From JBOGDS01 sp050743075 (GTDB taxonomy: Bacteria > Actinomycetota > Actinomycetes > Jiangellales > Jiangellaceae), in the NCBI GenBank assembly GCA_050743075.1, contig JBOGDS010000042.1:1-30084 (forward strand): a stretch of DNA of 30,084 nucleotides, given 5' to 3'. A model generated the notes under the pieces. That model saw only the letters and a program-made list of their open reading frames with translations, was not told the origin of the DNA and did no database searches. Shown one piece after another: positions 25,167-30,084 of this stretch; position 1 is the stretch's first letter, and each line of letters opens with the position of its first letter. Both the position numbers and the translations under genes were made by a program.

Positions 25167-25838
25167 CTACATGCGCTGGAGCAGCTCGGCCTTCTTGGCC
25201 GCGAACTCCTGGTCGGTGATGAGGCCCTTGCGCCGCAGCTCGTCGAGCCGCTCGATCTGCTCGGGGATCGACGGCTCGACCCCTGCCGGCGGGCCGGTCT
25301 GGGTCAGCCTGCGGTCGATGTTGGCGTCGATCCTGTCGAACTTGCGGTTCTCGTTCTCCTCCATCTGGTGGTAGATGTCGTTCTGCACCTCGGAGGGCCG
25401 CCTGATGTCGCTGAACCGCTGCCGCCCCATCTCGCCGGCCGATTCGATCGTGAGGTCGCCGGCGCCGATCATGCGCTCGAAGATGCCCTGGCGGAAGAAC
25501 ACGGTGTTGACCCGCTCGAGTGGGATCTCGATGCCCCGCTTCGAGATCACGCCGCTGCGGTAGATCAGCCGGTCGCTGGTGATGACGAAGTTGGTCGTCC
25601 GCCACTTGAGGTAGCGCACACCGACCCACGCCAGGCAGCCGAGCACGAGGATGCCGGCCAGCGTCTTGAGGATGGTCCAGAACACCCCGGTGTCGTCGCC
25701 GAAGAAGTTGATGACGAGCCCGCCGAGGATCACCGCCCCCAGGACGGCGACGACCGGCTCGAACATGAACCACGCGTGGGGTCGCAGGTCGAGGACGATC
25801 CTCTCGTTGCGGCCGAGCAGCTTCGGGGGGAACGGCAC
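25167..25838 (-). CDS. PH-domain (bPH2/DUF304) membrane protein with C-terminal SHOCT motif
   Basis: A 223-residue protein. Two membrane segments (about residues 26-45, VVAVLGAVILGGLVINFF, and 55-75, ILKTLAGILVLGCLAWVGV) are followed by a bacterial PH domain: NFVITSDRLIYRSGVISKRG, IPLERVNTVFFRQGIFERMI and GAGDLTIESAG. A charged linker leads to a SHOCT motif at the end, EQIERLDELRRKGLITDQEF then AAKKAELLQRM. SHOCT regions often mediate oligomerisation. The molecular role is unknown. The ATG at 25838 lies 15 bp after the zincin gene's stop. Confidence 0.8.
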   Translation of the reverse strand: MPFPPKLLGRNERIVLDLRPHAWFMFEPVVAVLGAVILGGLVINFFGDDTGVFWTILKTLAGILVLGCLAWVGVRYLKWRTTNFVITSDRLIYRSGVISKRGIEIPLERVNTVFFRQGIFERMIGAGDLTIESAGEMGRQRFSDIRRPSEVQNDIYHQMEENENRKFDRIDANIDRRLTQTGPPAGVEPSIPEQIERLDELRRKGLITDQEFAAKKAELLQRM

Positions 25839-25853
25839 CTCCGCAGCGTACTT

Positions 25854-26201
25854 TCAGCCCCACCCCAGCTCGTGGAGCCGGCGGTCGCCGATGCCGAAAT
25901 GGTGGGCGACCTCGTGGACGACGGTCACCTGCACCTGGCGGATCACCTCCTCCTCGGTCCGGCACAGCCGCAGGATCGGCCGTCGGAAGATGGTGATCCG
26001 GTCGGGCATCACCATGCCGGCGTAGCCGGAGTCGCGCTTGGTGAGCGGTATGCCCTGGTACAGGCCGAGCAGCCCGCCTTGGTGCGAGTTGTCCTCGACG
26101 AACACGGCAACGTTGTCCATCCGGTGGGCCAGCTCGGGTGGGAGTCCGTCCAGGGCGTCGGCGACCAGCTCCTCGAAACGCTCGGGCGGGATGTCGACCA
26201 T
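25854..26201 (-). CDS. Zincin-like small metallopeptidase (PF06262 family)
   Basis: A 115-residue protein with the zinc-protease signature HEVAHHFGI near residue 98 (HExxHxxGI) preceded by VIRQVQVTVV. Other family features are the N-terminal PPERFEELVADALDGLP, NVAVFVEDN and GLYQGIPLTKRDSGYAG, then PDRITIFRRPI. I start at ATG 26201 (MVDIPPERF); a longer version from 26237 has an unconserved extension. It is divergent from the helicase gene, with 38 bp between starts. The substrate is unknown for this family. Confidence 0.85.
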   Translation of the reverse strand: MVDIPPERFEELVADALDGLPPELAHRMDNVAVFVEDNSHQGGLLGLYQGIPLTKRDSGYAGMVMPDRITIFRRPILRLCRTEEEVIRQVQVTVVHEVAHHFGIGDRRLHELGWG

Positions 26202-26239
26202 CGGACTGGACGGTAGCGGCCGCCGATTACCGTGCACGC

Positions 26240-28324
26240 GTGCACCCCGTCCCCGCCGGCCCCGCTGCGGCCAGGGTCGACGCGTTGCTCGACGGTCTCA
26301 ACGAGGCCCAGCGGCGAGCGGTGACCACCGAGGGCGCGCCGCTGTGCATCGTCGCCGGCGCGGGGTCGGGCAAGACCAGGGTGCTGACCAGACGGATCGG
26401 CTTCCGCTGCCTCACCGGGTCGATCGATCCCCGCCACGTCCTGGCCGTGACCTTCACCCGCAAGGCGGGGGGCGAGCTCCGCTCGCGGCTCCGTCGTCTA
26501 GGCCTGCGGCAGGAGGTCACCGCCGGCACCTTCCACGCCCTGGCCTACGCCCAGCTCCGACTGCTGTGGTCAGAACGCGGGACGACCCCGCCCGCCCTGC
26601 TCGAACGCAAGGCCGGACTCCTCGCCAGGATCGGACCCGGCGGCGGCCGGTCGACGGCCGCCGTCCTCGCCGGCGAGATCGAGTGGGCCAAGGCCAGGAT
26701 CATCGCCCCGTCCGGCTACGCCGCGGCCGCGACCGCGGCGGGACGCCGGCCGCCCGTGAGCCTCGACGAGATGACCGCCGTCTTCCGGCGCTACGAGGAG
26801 GAGAAGCGGCGCCGAGGCCTGGTCGACTTCGACGACCTTCTTTGGCAGTGCATCGAGCAGCTCGAGCACGACACCGAGCTGGCCGCGGCCCAGCGGTGGC
26901 GGTTCCGCCACCTGTTCGTCGACGAGTTCCAGGACGCCAACCCGCTCCAGCATCGTCTGCTCGAGGCGTGGCGCGGCGACCGGCTCGACCTGTGCGTCGT
27001 CGGCGACCCGAACCAGGCCATCTACGGCTGGAACGGCGCCGATCCCGGCCTGCTGACCGGCTTCGGCGAGCGGTTCCCGGGCGCCGAGGTCGTCGTCCTC
27101 GATCTCAACTACCGCTCGACCCCAGAGATCGTGGCCACGGCCAACGCCGTGCTCCGGTGGACGGAGGCGGGCGCGACCGGCATCGGGCTGACCCGGTTGC
27201 GGGCGACCAGGCCCGAGGGCCGGATCCCGGTCGAGCTCGTCCACCCCACCGATCGTCTCGAGGCCCACTCGGTGGCCAGGAGCGTGCTCGACCGGCACGG
27301 CCCAGGTGTGCCGTGGTCGCACCAGGCCGTCCTCTGCCGTACCAACGCCCAGACCGTGCTCTTGGAGGAGGCGCTCAAGGAGATCGGCGTCCCCTACCGC
27401 GTCAGGGGCAGGCCGTTCATCGAGCTCCCTGAGGTGCGCGACACGCTCCGGACGATGGGTTCGTCACGGGCGCCGTTCCCCAACACCATCGCCGGCATCG
27501 AGTCGGCGATCACGGCGGCGACGCCCGACGGCGAGGAACGGCCGCCGGGCGACGCCGAGACGACCAGGGTCGCGAACGTGCAAGAGCTGCTGCGGCTGGC
27601 CGACCAGTTCGCCTCGGCCGAGCGGCAGCCCAGCGCGGGCGGCTTCCGGGCCTGGCTCATCGCCATGCTAGGGGGCGAGGACGCCGGCGGGACTCGCGAC
27701 GCCGTCGAGGTGGTCACGTTCCACGCGGCCAAGGGCCTCGAATGGCCCATCGTCTACGTCACCGGTCTCGAGGAGGGGCTGGTCCCGATCGGGCACGCGC
27801 GGACACCGACCGAGCTGGTCGAGGAACGGCGGCTGTTCTACGTGGCCGTGACCAGGGCCCAGGACGAGCTGTCGCTCTCGTGGGCGCGGCGCCGAACGTT
27901 CGGCACGCGCACCCTCACCCGGTCGCGGTCCGTCTACCTGACCGAGGTCGAGCCCGCCCTGGCCGCGCTGCGGGCCGGGCAACGCCCGGCCGACTGGAGG
28001 GCGCATCTCGACCGAGAGCGGCAGCGGCTGCATGCCGGTCGGTCTGAGCGACCCGGACGGGTCGAGCGCGGCCCCCACGACGTCGAGCTCCCGCCCGCGG
28101 CCCGCCGGCTGTTCGACGACCTGTGCCGGTGGCGGTCTGACGCGGCCCGGGCGGCCAACGTCCCGGCCCACGTGGTGTTCACCGACAGCACGCTGCGCGC
28201 CATCGCCCTGACCCGGCCCGGGTCGTCCACCGAGCTCGAAGGCGTGGCCGGGGTCGGACCGGTGCGGGCGGCGCGGTTCGGGGCCGCCGTCTTGAAGGTC
28301 GTCACCGCATCGTCACGGGCGTGA
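26240..28324 (+). CDS. uvrD2: UvrD2-like superfamily 1 DNA helicase with C-terminal HRDC domain
   Basis: A 694-residue 3'-5' SF1A helicase. Walker A is AGAGSGKT (39-46), motif Ia FTRKAGGELRSRL, Walker B DEFQD (228-232), motif III GDPNQAIYGWNGAD, motif IV NYRSTPEIV, motif V TFHAAKGLEWPIVYVTGLEE and motif VI RRLFYVAVTRAQDELSLSWA. An HRDC-type domain lies at about 615-690 (PAARRLFDDLCRWRSDAARA, then VFTDSTLRAIA, ELEGVAGVGPVRAARFG). This architecture is that of actinobacterial UvrD2, but the tetracysteine module found between helicase and HRDC in mycobacterial UvrD2 is absent. GTG 26240 is the first sensible start and has no strong ribosome-binding site. Likely role: DNA repair or replication-fork maintenance. 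Confidence 0.88.
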   Translation: MHPVPAGPAAARVDALLDGLNEAQRRAVTTEGAPLCIVAGAGSGKTRVLTRRIGFRCLTGSIDPRHVLAVTFTRKAGGELRSRLRRLGLRQEVTAGTFHALAYAQLRLLWSERGTTPPALLERKAGLLARIGPGGGRSTAAVLAGEIEWAKARIIAPSGYAAAATAAGRRPPVSLDEMTAVFRRYEEEKRRRGLVDFDDLLWQCIEQLEHDTELAAAQRWRFRHLFVDEFQDANPLQHRLLEAWRGDRLDLCVVGDPNQAIYGWNGADPGLLTGFGERFPGAEVVVLDLNYRSTPEIVATANAVLRWTEAGATGIGLTRLRATRPEGRIPVELVHPTDRLEAHSVARSVLDRHGPGVPWSHQAVLCRTNAQTVLLEEALKEIGVPYRVRGRPFIELPEVRDTLRTMGSSRAPFPNTIAGIESAITAATPDGEERPPGDAETTRVANVQELLRLADQFASAERQPSAGGFRAWLIAMLGGEDAGGTRDAVEVVTFHAAKGLEWPIVYVTGLEEGLVPIGHARTPTELVEERRLFYVAVTRAQDELSLSWARRRTFGTRTLTRSRSVYLTEVEPALAALRAGQRPADWRAHLDRERQRLHAGRSERPGRVERGPHDVELPPAARRLFDDLCRWRSDAARAANVPAHVVFTDSTLRAIALTRPGSSTELEGVAGVGPVRAARFGAAVLKVVTASSRA

Positions 28325-28363
28325 GCGAGCCCGAAGGGCGAGCGAACCATCAACACCGCCTGC

Positions 28364-28384
28364 CTTCGCCGCGAAGCGGCGAAG
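28364..28384. terminator. Hairpin after helicase gene
   Basis: A perfect 9-bp inverted repeat CTTCGCCGC / GCGGCGAAG with loop GAA lies 40 bp after the helicase stop. No T-tract follows. It is immediately followed by the 14-bp repeat at 28386. Confidence 0.45.
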
Positions 28385-28385
28385 A

Positions 28386-28453
28386 GCTCATTGGTGCCCC
28401 GTGGGCCGGTGGTGATGTGCGTCGGCGTCATCCGAGGATGGGCACCAATGAGC
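28386..28453. repeat. 14-bp perfect inverted repeat covering the DUF2505 start codon
   Basis: GCTCATTGGTGCCC (28386-28399) is exactly complementary to GGGCACCAATGAGC (28440-28453), with a 40-nt loop. The right arm contains the ATG at 28448. In a transcript starting upstream of 28386 the stem would bury the start codon. Confidence 0.7.
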
Positions 28454-28963
28454 CATGCTGTCGCCGTGGACTTCCGGATCGAGCAGCGCATCCCCGGCTC
28501 CATCGACGACGTCGCCCGGGCCTACACCGATCCTGGCCTGTACGCCACGTTGGGCGGGCTGCCCAAGATCGGGAAACCGGAGGTGCTGGCGCGGGAGGAG
28601 GACGGCGACACCGTCCGCCTGCGCATCCGGTTCCGGTTCGTCGCCGACCTGCCGTCGGCCGCCACCGCCGTGCTCGATCCGAAGAAGCTCACCTGGGTCG
28701 AGGAGTCGACCCACGATCTGGCCGGGCACGCCGTCGCCTGGCGACTCGTGCCCGACAACTACGGCCACCGGTTCCGGGCCAACGGATCGTCGGTCTACCG
28801 GTCCGACGGCGAGGTCACCGTACGCCAGACCAAGGGCGACCTCGTGGTCAAGACCCCGTTCGTCGGCCGCCTGGTCGAGCGGGCCCTGGTCTCGGGGATG
28901 AAGGAGCATCTCGACGCGGAGGCGCCGAGGGTGGCGGCCTGGGTTGCGGCCCACGAGACGTAG
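28448..28963 (+). CDS. DUF2505 family protein (START/SRPBCC-like fold)
   Basis: A 171-residue actinobacterial DUF2505 protein. It opens FRIEQRIPGSIDDVARAYTD, then LYATLGGLPKIGKPEVL, LRIRFRFVADLP, KKLTWVEESTH, TVRQTKGDLVVKTPFVGRL and VERALVSGMKEHLDAEAPRV. This is the alternating strand plus C-terminal helix layout of lipid- or ligand-binding START-like proteins. The ligand is unknown. ATG 28448 is chosen because homology starts right after MSHAVAVDF; the longer reading from 28391 lies inside a hairpin loop and is unconserved. No clear ribosome-binding site is visible, and the start codon sits in a 14-bp inverted repeat. Confidence 0.82.
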   Translation: MSHAVAVDFRIEQRIPGSIDDVARAYTDPGLYATLGGLPKIGKPEVLAREEDGDTVRLRIRFRFVADLPSAATAVLDPKKLTWVEESTHDLAGHAVAWRLVPDNYGHRFRANGSSVYRSDGEVTVRQTKGDLVVKTPFVGRLVERALVSGMKEHLDAEAPRVAAWVAAHET

Positions 28964-28999
28964 TTCTGAGCGCGCGGCCTCGTCCGGCGGGGCAGACTG

Positions 29000-29332
29000 G
29001 TGGCGATGGCCGGCTCGCTGTCATGGATCGACGGCAACGACAACGACGACTCCTGGCCCAGCGACGAGGGGTGGCCGTACTCGGACGCCGACGGTGCCGC
29101 CGCCGAGACCACCGAGCTCGATGACGAACTGGTCAGCCTGCATGCGGCGGCGCCGCATCTGTTCGACGACCTCCAACCGGTCGAGCGCCGGGTGGTGCGG
29201 GCCCGCTTCGGGCTCGACGGCGGCCCGGCCCGCAGCCTCAAGCGGCTCCAGCATGAGCTCGGGCTTCCCCGCGACGACCTGCGCCTGGCCTACGCGGAAG
29301 GCCTGGCCAAACTGCGCCGGCATCTCCGCTGA
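29000..29332 (+). CDS. Sigma-70 region 4-like small DNA-binding protein
   Basis: A 110-residue protein. The N-terminal half is acidic and Asp/Ser-rich. The C-terminal half resembles sigma-70 region 4: LQPVERRVVRARFGLDGGPA, RSLKRLQHELGLPRDDL and LAYAEGLAKLRRHLR, where ERRVVxxRFGLDG and the ALAKLRR-like ending are typical. It has no region 2, so it is not a complete sigma factor; an anti-sigma partner or a regulator is possible. GTG 29000 lies 7 nt after GGCGGGG; ATG 29006 is an alternative. Confidence 0.7.
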   Translation: MAMAGSLSWIDGNDNDDSWPSDEGWPYSDADGAAAETTELDDELVSLHAAAPHLFDDLQPVERRVVRARFGLDGGPARSLKRLQHELGLPRDDLRLAYAEGLAKLRRHLR

Positions 29333-29428
29333 CCGACCCTCGGTTCTGTGTCGGGTTGGGCTCGCTATGGGTGCCAAACTCTCCACAGAACAGCGCGTCG
29401 CGAGCCATCTCGTCGTGGCGGTCGGGCG

Positions 29429-30084
29429 TCAGATGTCGAACTCGGCGACGATGGGCGCGTGGTCGGACGGTCCCTGACCCTTGCGGGCGTTGCGATCGAC
29501 GAGGATCCACTCCAACCGGTCGGCCAGCGACGCGGTCGCCAGCATGAGGTCGATGCGCATGCCCAGGTGCTTGTGAAAGTTGCCAGCCCGATAGTCCCAC
29601 CACGTGAACAGGCCGCCCTCCTCATGGCGTTGCCGGAACACGTCGACCAGACCCCACGCTTCGATGTCGGCCAGCGCGCCACGCTCGGCCGGCGTCACGT
29701 GGGTGGCGCCGATGTACTTCGCCGGGTCGTAGACGTCCCGGTCGTCGGGGGCGATGTTGAAGTCGCCGCACAGGAGCAGGTTCTCGGAGGGTTCGCAGGC
29801 GTCGAGGTGGCGCCGGAGCCTGGCCAGCCACGCGAGCTTCATCTGGAACTGCTCGTGTTCGGGTGACCGACCGTTCGGAACATAGAGGGTCGCGACCCGC
29901 ACCGGTCCGCACGTGGCCGAGATCAGCCGGGCCTCGGTCGACGGAACCGGGTCGTCGCCGGCGAAGCCGTTCGCCGGGTCTGACAGCCCGACCCTGGACA
30001 GGATGGCAACGCCGTTCCAACGACCCCCCCCGTGGTACACGGCGTCGTAGCCCAGGGCTCGGAAGGCCAGCGCCGGAAAGGCGT
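29429..30084 (-). CDS. xthA: Exodeoxyribonuclease III (partial, 5' end outside window)
   Basis: About 218 C-terminal residues of an AP endonuclease/exonuclease III of the EEP superfamily, which repairs abasic sites. The reading frame is open to the window end, so the N-terminus with the catalytic Glu is cut off. Visible motifs are GYDAVYHGGGRWNGVAILSR, YVPNGRSPEHEQFQMKLAWL, LLCGDFNIAPDDRDVYDP, FTWWDYRAGNFHKHLGMRID and the terminal catalytic GPSDHAPIVAEFDI. It is convergent with the sigma-like gene; the 96-bp gap holds nothing clear. Confidence 0.92.
   Translation of the reverse strand, partial: AFPALAFRALGYDAVYHGGGRWNGVAILSRVGLSDPANGFAGDDPVPSTEARLISATCGPVRVATLYVPNGRSPEHEQFQMKLAWLARLRRHLDACEPSENLLLCGDFNIAPDDRDVYDPAKYIGATHVTPAERGALADIEAWGLVDVFRQRHEEGGLFTWWDYRAGNFHKHLGMRIDLMLATASLADRLEWILVDRNARKGQGPSDHAPIVAEFDI

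Noticed and set aside
29343..29391. Inverted repeat GTTCTGTG / CACAGAAC in the gap between two convergent genes
   Set aside because: Only 8 bp arms with a 33-nt loop and no T-tract; too weak to call a terminator.

Overview
This is high-GC actinobacterial DNA with dense gene packing, ATGA/GTGA stop-start overlaps, many GTG starts and Actinobacteria-typical accessory families: a UvrD2-like helicase with HRDC domain, DUF2505, a zincin-like small metalloprotease, and a DUF6986 aldolase-like protein. An acidimicrobial-type actinobacterium fits, but no rRNA or other marker fixes the genus.

Layout. (1) 41-2175, minus: two overlapping membrane-protein genes. (2) 2214-3443: gene debris, namely an alpha/beta hydrolase reduced to signal peptide plus tail, the C-terminus of a sugar-phosphate-isomerase-type TIM barrel, and a non-specific endonuclease that has lost its active site. 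(3) 3433-23459: a roughly 20-kb purine-degradation block. The minus-strand arm runs xanthine dehydrogenase (FAD, Fe-S, Mo subunits), a purine permease fused to a UraD-like domain, and an 8-oxoguanine/guanine deaminase. The plus-strand arm runs uraD, uraH and uricase. An IclR-type regulator and a dead IS110 element follow. The last arm runs a DUF6986 protein, hydroxypyruvate isomerase, tartronate-semialdehyde reductase, glyoxylate carboligase, allantoinase, a 29-codon ORF, glycerate kinase and allantoicase. (4) 23449-24365: more debris, namely a deleted merR, a frameshifted thioredoxin-fold gene and a fragment of a sugar ABC ATPase. (5) 24428-30084: ordinary chromosomal genes (BtuF-like protein, PH/SHOCT membrane protein, zincin, helicase, DUF2505, sigma-region-4-like protein, exonuclease III).

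Together the block encodes guanine or 8-oxoguanine deamination, then xanthine -> urate -> 5-hydroxyisourate -> OHCU -> (S)-allantoin -> allantoate -> ureidoglycolate + urea. It also encodes glyoxylate -> tartronate semialdehyde -> glycerate -> phosphoglycerate. No recognisable ureidoglycolate lyase, urease or XdhC maturation factor is present.

The most notable observations are: the permease-UraD fusion, whose UraD domain has Tyr and Asp at the positions of the catalytic His and Glu while an intact UraD sits elsewhere in the cluster; six copies of an inverted repeat TTCCG-N5-CGGAA in front of the three transcription units and the IclR gene, a likely operator; and gene debris on both edges of the block, which suggests it arrived as a unit.
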